Below the pieces are notes generated by a model. It searched no databases, had not been told where the DNA came from, and was given only the letters and a program-made list of their open reading frames with translations. This document shows positions 1-10,376 of a DNA stretch of 64,000 nucleotides, one piece after another (within the stretch, counting starts at the first letter, position 1; the number at the start of each line of letters is the position of its first letter). Origin of the DNA: Tillandsia leiboldiana (lineage: Eukaryota > Streptophyta > Magnoliopsida > Poales > Bromeliaceae); the NCBI GenBank assembly GCA_029204045.2, contig CM055063.1, forward strand, positions 44,869,345 through 44,933,344. Reading direction: 5' to 3'. Made by a program: the position numbers and the translations under genes.

Positions 1-1651
1 GTCCAAAACTCCCCACCAATCTGTACAAAATACCCCAAAGGAAAACACATAAGCTATACATTCACAATTCCCAGAATCTGTCCCTAAATACCACAGTCCA
101 GAATTCACCAATTTTTACCTGCGAAAAATGCCCAGAAAAATCCAAGGAAAATACTGTCGCTATCCTCGCGACGAGCCCGTCGAAACGAGTACCTGCACGC
201 CCAATTCGGAGTTTCCTACGTTGAGATAAAAATCCGACAAGGGCAACATCCCAATCCAAACTGTACCAAATTTCTGTAACAAGGAACCACAGAAAAAGGA
301 GATTATCACCCTCGGCCAAAAACCAGAAAAATCTGAGAAAAATCCAGGAGACTCCTTGCGAAGTGTAGATGAAAATTGCCTCTTGAATCGCCTCGATCCG
401 ACGTCCGAGCGAAAAGATATGGCAAGAACACTGCGGTGCTGTCCAAAAGTCCGCGACGAAAAATGGGTCAAATGGGTGCTCAAAAAACTCCAAGATCAGC
501 ACGGAAATCGAGGAACCTCAAAACATAGGAGTTGAAGTCCTACCTGTCTTGAGTCCAACGGCACAAGAATCGGCGAAATCCGATGTCGGGGTGAGTCGGA
601 GGAGTCCAAACACTGAGAAGGGGCGAAGAAGATCGCCGGGAAACAAGCGTCGCGCCGCGCCGTAAAATGGTGAACCTTGGGAAGAGTGCCTCCAAAAATC
701 CTCAAAGTTCTCCAAAGGGTAGTGCACTGAGGGAGGAGAAATTTCTCTGAAGAAAGCTCAGCGAAAATGGGGTCCAAAAAGCCTACAGGACGAATGGGGG
801 GAGCTATTTATAGGCACAGCCCACTAAGCTGTCGGGTCGGGTTTTCGGGCGCAACTTTCGGGCGCACTGCGCCCGGAAACCCGGTCGCACGCTTCCTGTC
901 CGACGCGCCCGAAACCCCCTGGAGCGGCCACGTCACCCCCAAACAGGGGACAGCAAATCCCCGCGGTCGCCGAGTGCCGCGTGTCCCCTCGCGGTCAGCG
1001 GGGGTAGGTACGGCCGCCCAACCGCGAGGCGACACGTGTCGCACTCGAGTGCGGCCGACCGCCCCGCCTGGCGCCACTGTGCACGCACAGTACCGAGGCG
1101 CCCCCCCCCCCGCGCACCGTGGACCGCGCCCACGTGGGCCAACGAATCCGAAGCCGCCACGTGTCCTGCGCCCGGTCCACCGCAACCCCGCAAACCCGGT
1201 GAGCCATGCCGCGTGCGCCGGCCTATCAGGGCACGCCACGTGTCACCCGCCCGCGGCCCATGCACCGCCGCGCTACCCCGTGTACCGAGCTGCGTGAGCC
1301 GGCCAATAATAGGCCGCCACGTGGCTCAGGCCGGTCCACGAGGCTCCCCCATGCACCGAAAAACCCCGAAAACTTCCGGAAGCCCGCTTTTGGTCATCCG
1401 GACTCCAAATTTAACAAGCAAATAGCCGTTTTCAAGCGTTTTTCCGCGCTGAATCCAAATCCAACCTCAGATTGGCCCAAAACCTTTTCTAAAATTTGGC
1501 AAATGCAGCCGAAGGCCAAATCAGCTATCCAAGTCTCACAAAGTCCATCTGTGGCACCCCTTTGATGCACCATGGGCCAGACACACCAACACTAGGTGTT
1601 CTACACAATGGATTCATCGGAAAGTTGCATGGGAAAAACCAGAACACTACA
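1..1651 (-). repeat. Element A 3' LTR, partial
   Basis: Near-identical to 8257-9911. Identity stops exactly at the ACTACA end, where the internal polypurine tract begins here and the B-element flank begins in the other copy. Position 1 corresponds to 8257, so roughly the first 1.47 kb (plus-strand order) of this LTR is missing. Open frames across 767-1425 come from GC-rich LTR DNA and shift with the poly-C run (11 C at 1101-1111 against 15 C at 9357-9371). Confidence 0.95.
804..1323 (-). promoter_or_regulatory. LTR A U3 promoter: TATA box and five G-boxes (3' LTR copy)
   Basis: Read on the minus strand, 804-813 is CTATAAATAG, a near-ideal plant TATA box. Upstream of it (higher coordinates) are five CACGTG G-boxes at 1033, 1131, 1158, 1237 and 1318; two have the CCACGTGTC context typical of ABA-response elements. 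In the family, U3 regions carry the promoter. Responsiveness to bZIP or bHLH factors is inference. Confidence 0.65.
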
Positions 1652-1666
1652 TCCTCCCCCACAAGA
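1652..1666 (-). other. Element A polypurine tract
   Basis: On the minus strand a purine run with core GTGGGGGAGGA directly precedes the TGTAG start of the 3' LTR. This is the expected plus-strand priming site for reverse transcription. Confidence 0.8.
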
Positions 1667-1698
1667 AAAAGTTTCGTCCTCGAAACAAGAGTCATACC

Positions 1699-3453
1699 TC
1701 AAGCAGGTGCCTCGAACAGGTGGGGGTAAGCAGCCATCATCGCTGACTCCAGCTCCCAGGTAGCCTCGCGCTCCTCATGACTGCTCCAGAGGATCTTCAC
1801 ATAAGGGATGGCCCGACTGCGCAACTCCCTAACCTCCCGGTCCAAGATCCTCAACGGCCGCTCAACATAGCTCAGGTCCTCGGTGACCTCCAGTGGGGCG
1901 AAATCGATGATATGAGACGGGTCATGAACATACTTCCTCAGAGTCGATACATGAAAAACGTCGTGAACACCTGAAAGCCTGGGAGGAAGCGCAAGCCTGT
2001 AGGCAACTGGCCCTATGCGCTCTAATACCTCGAAAGGTCCAATGTAGCGAGGGCTCAGTTTCCCCCGAATCCCAAACCTTCGGATCCCCTTTGAAGGCGA
2101 GACCTTCAGAAAGACATGATCCCCAACCGCGAACTCCAGGTCTCGCCTCCGCACATCTGCATAGCTCCTCTGTCTGCTCTGTGCTGTCTGAAGGTGCTGC
2201 CTGACTACCTTGACCTTAGCCTCCGCTTCTCTAAGCAACTCTGGCCCCAAGGTCCGCCTCTCACCCACATCGCTCCAATAAATAGGGGAACGACACTTGC
2301 GTCCATACAATGCTTCAAACGGAGCCATTCGAATGCTCGCTTGAAAGCTATTGTTGTACGCAAACTCTGCCAATGATAAGTGTCGTACCCAACCCCCTCC
2401 AAAGTCCAGCGTGCAAGCCCGGAGCATGTCCTCAAGAATCTGTATAGTACGCTCTGACTGTCCGTCTATCTGCGGGTGAAATGTTGTGCTGAAACTGAGC
2501 TGTGTCCCCAAAGTGGCCTGTAGGCTCCTCCAGAAGCGCGAAACAAACCTCGGATCTCGGTCAGATACAATGGAGACGGGCACCCCATGCAGCCTCACTA
2601 CCTCGTCTAAGTACAGCTGTGCCAGCCGGTCGAGGGACCAAGTCACTTGCACCGGTAAAAAGTGTGCGGATTTGGTGAGTCTATCCACGACTACCCAGAT
2701 AGCATCCGCTCCCATCTGTGCTCTCGGCAAACCAGTGACAAAATCCATGGTAACATGCTCCCATTTCCATTCAGGGATTGGGAGACTCTGCAACTTGCCA
2801 GCAGGTACACGATGTTCAGCCTTTACTTGCTGACAAGTTAGACAGTGCGCTACAAATCTCCCAATGTCTCTTTTCATCCCGTTCCACCAAAACTGTGCCT
2901 TAAGGTCCCTATACATCTTAGTCCCACCAGGATGGATGGTATAAGGTGTATAGTGGGCCTCCCTCAAGATCTGCTCTCGGATCTCCGCATCCATAGGCAC
3001 ACATGCTCGGTCCCTGTACCGCAGTACTCCCGAAGCATCAACCGAAAAGTCCCCTGCCAAACCAGTCTGCATCTGCTCTCGAATCCTCATCAGGTGGGGG
3101 TCCTCACTCTGTCTCTCCCGAATCCTGTCCAACAGAGTGGGCTGCACGACTAGAGACATAAGTCTAGCAGAGACCCCAGGGGACACCACCTCGAGCTCTA
3201 ACCGCCTCATCTGCTCCAGTAATGGCGCCTGATCGGTGATCAACGAAGATAGACTCTGCACTGCTCTCCTGCTCAGGGCATCAGCAACCACGTTGGCCTT
3301 GCCAGGATGGTATAATATGTCTACATCATAGTCTTTCAACAATTCCAACCATCTGCGCTGCCTAAGTTGAGCTCCTTCTGTGTGAACAGGTATTTCAAGC
3401 TCTTGTGGTCGGTGTAAATCTCGCAGTGCTCCCCATACAGGTAGTGGCGCCAC
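1699..3453 (-). pseudogene. Element A pol, 3' part: RNase H end, integrase, chromodomain
   Basis: This open frame carries the end of RNase H (the segment around ADALSRRA), then integrase. The zinc-binding HHCC region lies near plus positions 2960-2815 (H..H..CLTCQQ). The catalytic acidic residues follow in MDFVTGLPR, SDRDPRF and the HPQIDGQSER block (about 2740-2470). The C-terminal segment (about 1880-1715) has the chromodomain pattern with conserved ERP..ILDRE, VKILW and EATWE, which in chromoviruses targets insertion to heterochromatin. The frame is out of phase with the upstream RNase H because a single base appears lost near 3365. The first residues at the N terminus are therefore not native sequence. 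Domain order is complete; the protein would need correct frame joining to be made. Confidence 0.9.
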
Positions 3454-3910
3454 AACTTTAGTGCAAAAATCACTGCAGCTAGCTCCAAATCATGGGTAGG
3501 GTAATTCTTTTCATAATCCTTCAGTTGCCGAGAGGCATAAGCAATTACCTTTCCCTCCTGCATCAGCACGCAACCAAGTCACTGTGCGATGCATCACTGT
3601 AAATCACATATCCCTTCCCCATAACAGGTAGGGAAAGGATAGGAGCCGACATCAATCTGATCTTTAATTCCTCGAAGCTCCTCTGGCAGTCCTCACTCCA
3701 GATAAACTTAATCCCTTTTCGCGTCAAACGAGTGAGGGGTGTGGAAAGTTTCGCAAAACCTTCCACAAACCGACGGTAATATCCTGCTAAGCCCATGAAA
3801 CTGCGGACCTCAGATACCGTCGTCGGTCGGGGCCAATCCCGGACTGCCTCAATCTTCGCCGGGTCTACTGCCACCCCGGCGGCTGAAATCACAAGGCCCA
3901 AAAAGACAAC
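3336..3910 (-). pseudogene. Element A pol, middle part: RT C-terminus and RNase H, frameshifted
   Basis: After the TAG stop at 3911-3913 the same frame continues with the RT connection (VISAAGVAVDPAKIEAVRDW) and reaches the RNase H start (VIYSDASHSD). It then hits a second stop at 3563 because of a one-base loss near 3580. The next frame (3336-3569) resumes with RNase H (YASRQLKDYEKNYPTHDLEL, IYTDHKSLKYLF) and ends after a second one-base loss near 3365. Every segment is recognisable and otherwise uninterrupted, so decay is recent or partly sequencing error. Confidence 0.87.
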
Positions 3911-6496
3911 CTACCGAAGCCAGAAATCACACTTAGATAACTTGGCATACAACTTTCTCTCTCTCAGAAGTTGTAGCACAATCCTCAGGTGCTCCTCGTG
4001 CCCCAAATTGCTTCGGGAATAAACTAGGATGTCATCAATAAAAACAACGACGAACCGATCCAGGTATGGTCGAAAAATCCCGTTCATTAAATCCATAAAA
4101 GCAGCAGGGGCATTTGTCAATCCAAAAGGCATGACGGTGAACTCATAATGCCCGTACCGCGACCTGAATGCCGTCTTTGGGATATCCTCGGCCTTCACCT
4201 TCAATTGGTGGTAACCAGACTGTAAATCAATCTTAGAAAAGACACAAGACCCTTTCAGCTGGTCAAATAAGTCATCAATGCGCGGCAAAGGGTACTTGTT
4301 CTTGATGGTCACTTTATTCAACTCCCGATAATCAACACATAGTCGAAGTGATCCATCCTTCTTCTTCACAAATAGCACCGGCGCTCCCCAAGGCGATACG
4401 CTTGGTCTGACAAAACCTTTGTCCATTAAATCCTGGAGTTGCGCCTTTAGCTCTCGCAGCTCAGCCGGTGCCATTCGGTAAGGAGCCTTAGAGATTGGCG
4501 CAGTTCCTGGAACTACGTCAATCGAAAACTCAACCTCCCTATCCGGCGGCATATGAATCAGATCTGGAGGAAACACATCCGGGAACTCGTGGACAATAGG
4601 GATATCCGGGAGTCCCGGTGCCGCCACAGGCTCCTTAACTACCGACGCCAAAAAGGCCACGCATCCACTGCGCATCATCTGCCTCGCCCGAGAAGTCGAA
4701 ACCACAGAGGCAAAGAAAGCACTCTGGCACCCCCTGTAAACAAGCACCTCCTGGCCTGGCTCGCTAAAAGTAACAGTCCTCGCGGCGCAATCAATCATCG
4801 CGAAATAGCGAGCTAGCCAATCCATCCCAAGCACAATGTCATAATCCCGCAGCTGACTAAGGACCATCAGGTCCGCTGGCAAAATCCAAGACTCAAGCTG
4901 TACCGGGCAAGACCAACAACACTCCTCTACAATCAAAATATGATCGGGAATCCGTACCTCTAATGCATGCGGTAACCGACGTAACTCTAATCCATGCGAT
5001 GATGCAAATGCTCTACTAATAAAAGAATGTGATGCACCGGTATCAAATAAAGTGCGAGCTCTAATGCCGAAAAGTAAAATGATACCTGCCACCACGAGGT
5101 CGGCCATCGCAGAGTCCCCTACCTGGGCGGCGTAGACTCGCCCGCTCTGAGCTGGTGGTCGGTAGTCTGAAGGGTGGGAGGAGGGAGCCCTGCTCGCTGG
5201 AGCATAAGGCCGCTGCTGGGGCACCGAAGGAGCTGATGCTGAGGAAGGAGCCTGCGGTGTAGAGAGAGGGCAAGTAGCTCGAATATGGCCGGACTGTCCA
5301 CACCGATAACAGCGGCCATACCTCTGGTCACAAGTATCCGCCGCGTGCTGTCCCCTACAAAAGACGCACCTGACCGCAGACTGGGACTGCCTCGACTGCT
5401 GCTGCTGCTGCCCTTGCCGCTGTGACCCCTGCTGTCGCGACTGCGACCTCTGCTGCTGCGAGTGCTGCTGCTGTCGCTGGGGCTGCTGCTGTGGGGGCCT
5501 CTGGGATCCCCCAGGCCCTCGCCGATCCGAACGCCCACGGCCCGTAGACTGTGGCGGTGGCGGTCGGGGCGGCCTCCATGAACTGGCCTGTCCCCCCTCG
5601 TCTGGCGCTGGCCGCTTCCTCTCAGAACTCTGAGCGACCGTGCCTCCGCGCCTAGCGACCACATGATCTCCCCTCTCGACCCACTGTGCATGATCCACTG
5701 CCTCTGATAAGGTCTGAAGCCTCTGGGCGTGTACCAAGGTATAGATCTCGGGGCGTAAACCTGTCTCAAACAGCTCCACCTGGTGCAGCCCGTCCCTGGC
5801 AACATAGGGTACGCAGTTAAGCAACTGCGTAAACTCCTGGAAGTAATCCCATACTGAACGATCACCCTGCTGCAGGTTCTTCAAGTCATCTTCTATCTTC
5901 TTCTTCACGCTCGTGGAGAAGTAAGTGTCAAGGATCATCCTCCTAAACTCCGACCAGGGTAGCTGTCGGGTGATCTGAAACTCTAAGGGCTCGACCCGAC
6001 GCCACCAAGCATCCGCATCCCCCTCCAAACAATGTACGACCATGTGTACCCTGAATCTCGAATCAATGAAGAAATCTCTGAACAACTTCTCCATTGATGC
6101 CAACCACGATCCTATCTCCGCTGGATGAGTACTCCGCCCCGAGAACCTAGGTGGTCCTCGCTTACAGAACTGTGCGAGTTTGTCAGCAAACTCCTGCTCC
6201 TCCGCTGGGGTCAATGGTCTGATCACCCCCTGAGCCCCACTGCTAGACGACGGTGCCGTAGGAACAAGTGGAATAGCCGGCGGTACAACCGGTGGTACAG
6301 GGGCCTCTACAGTAGTAGGGGGTGGTGCCGCAACCTGAGTCAGCAACTGCTCAAATCTCTGCTCCTGTCGGCGGTGACTCTCCGCCAACTGGGCCACCAT
6401 GGCCCTCAGCTCACTGATCTCAGAAGGCCCGGACTGCTCCGGCTCCTCCGGGGGTGTAGGAGTACCCCGAGTAGGGATCTGCCGCCTAGGAGGCAT
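3911..6496 (-). CDS. Element A gag-protease-reverse transcriptase frame (ends in a premature TAG)
   Basis: I place the start at the ATG at 6496 (MPPRRQ), because elements B and C begin gag with the same PRR motif; an upstream in-frame ATG at 6538 adds 14 residues. In order: a Retrotrans_gag-like capsid (AWWRRVEPLEF region, about plus 6010-5800), a Gln/Arg-rich basic stretch, a CCHC zinc knuckle (CYRCGQSGHIRATC, about 5310-5270), an aspartic protease with LFDTGASHSF (about 5050), then RT with the catalytic FIDDILVYSR block (about 4050-4020). The frame stops at 3911-3913 (TAG on the minus strand) in the RT C-terminus, where relatives have a sense codon. The stop is a substitution and not a homopolymer slip, so it is more likely real than the two downstream frameshifts. 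Gag packages the RNA; PR and RT mature and copy it in cytoplasmic particles. Confidence 0.92.
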   Translation of the reverse strand: MPPRRQIPTRGTPTPPEEPEQSGPSEISELRAMVAQLAESHRRQEQRFEQLLTQVAAPPPTTVEAPVPPVVPPAIPLVPTAPSSSSGAQGVIRPLTPAEEQEFADKLAQFCKRGPPRFSGRSTHPAEIGSWLASMEKLFRDFFIDSRFRVHMVVHCLEGDADAWWRRVEPLEFQITRQLPWSEFRRMILDTYFSTSVKKKIEDDLKNLQQGDRSVWDYFQEFTQLLNCVPYVARDGLHQVELFETGLRPEIYTLVHAQRLQTLSEAVDHAQWVERGDHVVARRGGTVAQSSERKRPAPDEGGQASSWRPPRPPPPQSTGRGRSDRRGPGGSQRPPQQQPQRQQQHSQQQRSQSRQQGSQRQGQQQQQSRQSQSAVRCVFCRGQHAADTCDQRYGRCYRCGQSGHIRATCPLSTPQAPSSASAPSVPQQRPYAPASRAPSSHPSDYRPPAQSGRVYAAQVGDSAMADLVVAGIILLFGIRARTLFDTGASHSFISRAFASSHGLELRRLPHALEVRIPDHILIVEECCWSCPVQLESWILPADLMVLSQLRDYDIVLGMDWLARYFAMIDCAARTVTFSEPGQEVLVYRGCQSAFFASVVSTSRARQMMRSGCVAFLASVVKEPVAAPGLPDIPIVHEFPDVFPPDLIHMPPDREVEFSIDVVPGTAPISKAPYRMAPAELRELKAQLQDLMDKGFVRPSVSPWGAPVLFVKKKDGSLRLCVDYRELNKVTIKNKYPLPRIDDLFDQLKGSCVFSKIDLQSGYHQLKVKAEDIPKTAFRSRYGHYEFTVMPFGLTNAPAAFMDLMNGIFRPYLDRFVVVFIDDILVYSRSNLGHEEHLRIVLQLLRERKLYAKLSKCDFWLR

Positions 6497-6769
6497 CCTG
6501 CCACACAAGAAACCACGGGTCAGAACCAAACCACACACGACCCAATCCAGCGAAAGTCATGGACATCCACCTATTCCTGTAACCTTATGTTGTCTGCAGC
6601 CAACATAACAGTCCACCAGAAATAGGCTATGCCAATCCCTCTCCACTCACAGGAAGAGTATAATAACAAATTGCCAACTTTCGCAAAATATCGCGTCACT
6701 CACGCCCTGCCTTCCTAGGGTCTGCCAAAAAGCCTAGGGTTTCCTAAGTCCTAACTGACCTATCCCTAA

Positions 6770-6781
6770 GCTCTGATACCA
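6770..6781 (-). other. Element A primer binding site (tRNA-iMet)
   Basis: On the minus strand this reads TGGTATCAGAGC, complementary to the 3' end of initiator-Met tRNA. It lies 8 bases inside the GTGACA end of the 5' LTR. It primes minus-strand DNA synthesis. Confidence 0.9.
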
Positions 6782-7426
6782 AAATAATCTGTCACGCCCC
6801 GGGTGTAAACCGGAACCCGGGCTCGTCCACAGACCCGCCGTGCACACGGTATTTCCCGTGTACACGAAGCGCTGGTAACCTGCTCAGATATAAAGAAATA
6901 ATGCTAGAGCATAAAACAGAGCTAAACTGAAACTAGTACATCTCAGACAAATGCTGGAAATAAAAGTACAATAAACTCTCAAGAATATACATATGTCTCT
7001 CCCAGCTCACGAAGTAAATACAACCAGCTGGCCGCAGCCAGACCCAAAATAAAAGAAAATACAACCGTCTGAGTGTACAGGGGATACAACAAAACTACAA
7101 AACTCGCGCTCGGGGTAGCAGCTATCTAGTCGGCGATCCTCTTACCTCGATCCTGGGAGGAAGGCCCCGCAACTCCGGCAGATGACTATGCAAAACAAAG
7201 GGGACAAGAAAAGGGAAAAACAGTGGGGGTCAGTACTACTATAAGGACAGTAGCCTCCCCTAGTGGGTAAACCTCAACACAAAACTCCTACCTGCCCACT
7301 AGGTCTACCAGAGGCTAAAAGAATAAATGCGGTAACTATGAGTATGACTCCTGATAAAAGCTACCACTAATATGCCTCTACCTGCCCCGCTAGAGATAGC
7401 TAAATGTACGCATCAGAATATCGAAG

Positions 7427-7670
7427 CCTGCCACATCGGGTATGCCAGCCTACGCATAACACCGGTGTGGGATAGGAGTCTCAATGTCTGCCAAATCGGG
7501 TATGCCAGCCTACGCATAACACCGATATGGGACAGGAGTCTCAAGGTCTGCTAAATCGGGTATGCCAACCTACGCATAGCACCGATAAGGGGTAGGATTC
7601 TCAATGTCTGCCAAATCGGGTATGCCAGCCTACGCATAACACCGATATGGGACAGGAGTCCCAGGGTCTC
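7427..7670 (-). repeat. Four 60-bp tandem repeats with hairpin potential in LTR A
   Basis: Four units of exactly 60 bp (period visible from 7441, 7501, 7561, 7621). Each unit contains ATCGG and a partner CCGAT (CCGGT in the first unit) flanking an inner TATGC/GCATA pair. Each unit can therefore fold as a two-part hairpin. The array is about 640 bp from the LTR 3' end and about 1.4 kb downstream of the TATA box, so it would lie in the transcript leader. Confidence 0.85.
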
Positions 7671-9059
7671 AAGTCTGCAAATCGCGCACTCCGCTCTATA
7701 AAGAAAAGTACCGTCTCCCAAAGGAAGCCCAAAACCCTCTCCCCGAAACCCAAGTATCTGACTACACTAACCCAGCCCCTGCTCTAACCCGAGCATAATA
7801 TCCCCTATGTCTAAGTGACTGAAGAAAGAATGCAACATGGTTTCTCCTAAGTCAATTCCAGCATGATAGTGTAGCAGAAAAAGGTGGCCTATCTAGGTGA
7901 CCATTCAAGCATGCAAAAGTCATTATCTTGTTGAACCATTTTAAGTACCCTAACCACATACCTCAGCCTTTCATTTAATCAATCAACAAGATAGGGATTT
8001 AGCATAAATTCCAAGTAATTCTACTACATGTTTAAAGCATGGACTCACCATTAATTAACTTGTAGTTTTCTAACAATGCGATTATCAACGAAGAAATCAG
8101 GATTTCATACAAGCATGCTAGGTCCATCTCACAGATTTACTAACAGCATAATCAAGAGCATTCTAATAGGCCTAGTGATAAATCCCAAATAAGAGGTTTA
8201 CAACATCACCCACCTCGAGCGCTAATCCCAATTCCCAAAAGCGGAACCCAAGCTCAGTCCAAAACTCCCCACCAATCTGTACAAAATACCCCAAAGGAAA
8301 ACACATAAGCTATACATTCACAATTCCCAGAATCTGTCCCTTAATACCACAGTCCAGAATTCACCAATTTTTACCTGTGAAAAATGCCCAGAAAAATCCA
8401 AGGAAAATACTGTCGCGATCCTCGCGACGAGCCCGTCGAAACGAGTACCTGCATGCCCAATTCGGAGTTTCCTACGCTGAGATAAAAATCCGACAAGGGC
8501 AACATCCCAATCCAAACTGTACCAAATTTCTGTAACAAGGAACCACAGAAGAAGGAGATTCTCACCCTCGGACAAAAACCAAAAAAATCTGAGAAAAATC
8601 CAGGAGACTCCTTGCGAAGTGTAGATGAAAATTGCCTCTTGAATCGCCTTGATCCGACGTCCGAGCGAAAAGATATGGCAAGAACACAGCGGTGCTGTCC
8701 AAACGTCCGCGACGAAAAATGGGTCAAATGGGTGCTCAGATAACTCCAAGATCAGCATGGAAATCGAGGAACCTCAAAACACAGGAGTTGAAGTCCTACC
8801 TGTCGTGAGTCCAACGGCGCAAGAATCGGCGAAATCCGATGTCGGGGTGAGTCGGAGGAGTCCAAACACTGAGAAGGGGCGAAGAAGATCGCCGGGAAAC
8901 AAGCGTCGCGCCGCGCCGTAAAATGGTGAACCTCGGGAAGAGTTCCTCCAAAAATCCTCAAAGTTCTCCAAAGGGTAGTGCACTGAGGGAGGAGAAATTT
9001 CTCTGAAGAAAGCTCAGCGAAAATGGGGTCCAAAAAGCCTACAGGACGAATGGGGGGAG

Positions 9060-9583
9060 CTATTTATAGGCCCAGCCCACTAAGCTGTCGGGCCGGGTTT
9101 TCGGGCGCAACTTTCGGGCGCACTGCGCCCAGAAACCCGGTCGCACGCTTCCTGTCCGACGCGCCCGAAACCCCCTGGAGCGGCCACGTCACCCCCAAAC
9201 AGGGGACAGCAAATCCCCGCGGTCGCCGAGTGCCGCGTGTCCCCTCGCGGTCAGCGGGGGTAGGTACGGCCGCCCAACCGCGAGGCGACACGTGTCGCAC
9301 TCGAGTGCGGCCGACCGCCCCGCCTGGCGCCACTGTGCACGCACAGTACCGAGGCGCCCCCCCCCCCCCCCGCGCACCGTGGACCGCGCCCACGTGGGCC
9401 AACGAATCCGAAGCCGCCACGTGTCCTGCGCCCGGTCCACCGCAACCCCGCAAACCCGGTGAGCCATGCCGCGTGCGCCGGCCTATCAGGGCACGCCACG
9501 TGTCACCCGCCCGCGGCCCATGCACCGCCGCGCTACCCCGTGGACCGAGCTGCGTGAGCCGGCCAATAATAGGCCGCCACGTG
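9060..9583 (-). promoter_or_regulatory. LTR A U3 promoter (5' LTR copy, the active one)
   Basis: TATA box CTATAAATAG on the minus strand at 9060-9069. CACGTG G-boxes lie upstream at 9289, 9391, 9418, 9497 and 9578. Transcription would run leftward into the element A leader and gag. Confidence 0.65.
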
Positions 9584-10031
9584 GCTCAGGCCGGTCCACG
9601 AGGCTCCCCCATGCACCGAAAAACCCCGAAAACTTCCGGAAGCCCGCTTTTGGTCATCCGGACTCCAAATTTAACAAGCAAATAGCCGTTTTCAAGCGTT
9701 TTTCCGCGCCGAATCCAAATCCAACCTCAGATTGGCCCAAAACCTTTTCTAAAATGTGGCAAATGCAGCCGAAGGCCAAATCAGCTATCCAAGTCTCACA
9801 AAGTCCATCTGTGGCACCCCTTTGATGCACCATGGGCCAGACACACCAACACTAGGTGTTCTACACAATGGATTCATCGGAAAGTTGCATGGGAAAAACC
9901 AGAACACTACATTGATACTGAGGCATTTTAGCAGTAGCGAGAGTACGCATAGCATGTTTATGATAGAGTTTCCTTTTGAGCTTTATGTTGAGACACATTA
10001 GCTGTAGTTTTCTTTCAGCTTACCATTTTTT

Positions 10032-10032
<1 letters not shown>

Positions 10033-10065
<33 letters not shown>

Positions 10066-10066
10066 G
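10033..10066. repeat. ATCT microsatellite
   Basis: About eight ATCT units. The 3' LTR of B has about six units at 57734-57757, so the tract changed length after insertion. Confidence 0.9.
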
Positions 10067-10376
10067 CATACCTATCTGTTTTGCCTCCAGTAGACTTAGT
10101 GGGCATACCGTGGATATTGGTGACGGTACCCACTGAGATCTACCTTCTGCAGTAGATCTCACACCCGCTTCGGTGACAGGTTTCGAGGCTGCTATTCCGG
10201 CTTAGCTCGCACGGAGACAGCTGATCGAGGCGAGGTCGTGGCCGAGTAGTTCCTCACCAGCTTTGAGAGTCAGAGGTAGATGTACCCGGTATTTTACGAT
10301 TCCTCTTTTGTACTGGACAGTCTGGGAGATCAGTTAGGATTATTGTATATACTTTTTATAGTTGAGGGACTCGCTT

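Larger units (their letters stand above)
1..9911 (-). mobile_element. Element A: Ty3/gypsy chromovirus (Tekay/Del type), 3' LTR truncated by window
   Basis: Order on the minus strand: 5' LTR (6790-9911), tRNA-iMet primer site, gag-protease-RT-RNase H-integrase-chromodomain, polypurine tract, 3' LTR (1-1651, running off the window). LTR ends are TGTAG and GTGACA. The domain order and the C-terminal chromodomain identify a chromovirus; Tekay/Del is my family-level inference. The two LTRs differ by about 27 substitutions by eye over 1.65 kb (about 1.6 percent) plus a poly-C length change, so the insertion is young. The right flank (from 9912) matches DNA at 57612 onward, showing that A landed in the 5' LTR of element B. 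The left target-site copy lies outside the window. Confidence 0.93.
6790..9911 (-). repeat. Element A 5' LTR, complete (3,122 bp)
   Basis: Bounded by TGTCACGCCCC on the plus strand (the GGGGCGTGACA end) next to the PBS, and by CTACA at 9911 next to B-element flank. U3 with a G-box/TATA promoter is on the right (9060-9583). R-U5 on the left includes a 60-bp repeat array (7427-7670). The stretch 7671-8256 is AT-rich leader DNA in which I see no coding sequence. Confidence 0.94.

Noticed and set aside
767..1425. Frames of 110-176 codons in LTR A (and 9023-9685)
   Set aside because: Lie in the U3 promoter, differ between the two LTRs with poly-C length, and have no homology to retrotransposon proteins.
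6770..6781. tRNA genes at the TGGTATCAGAGC sites
   Set aside because: Only the complement of the tRNA 3' end is present next to an LTR, as expected for primer binding sites; no cloverleaf.
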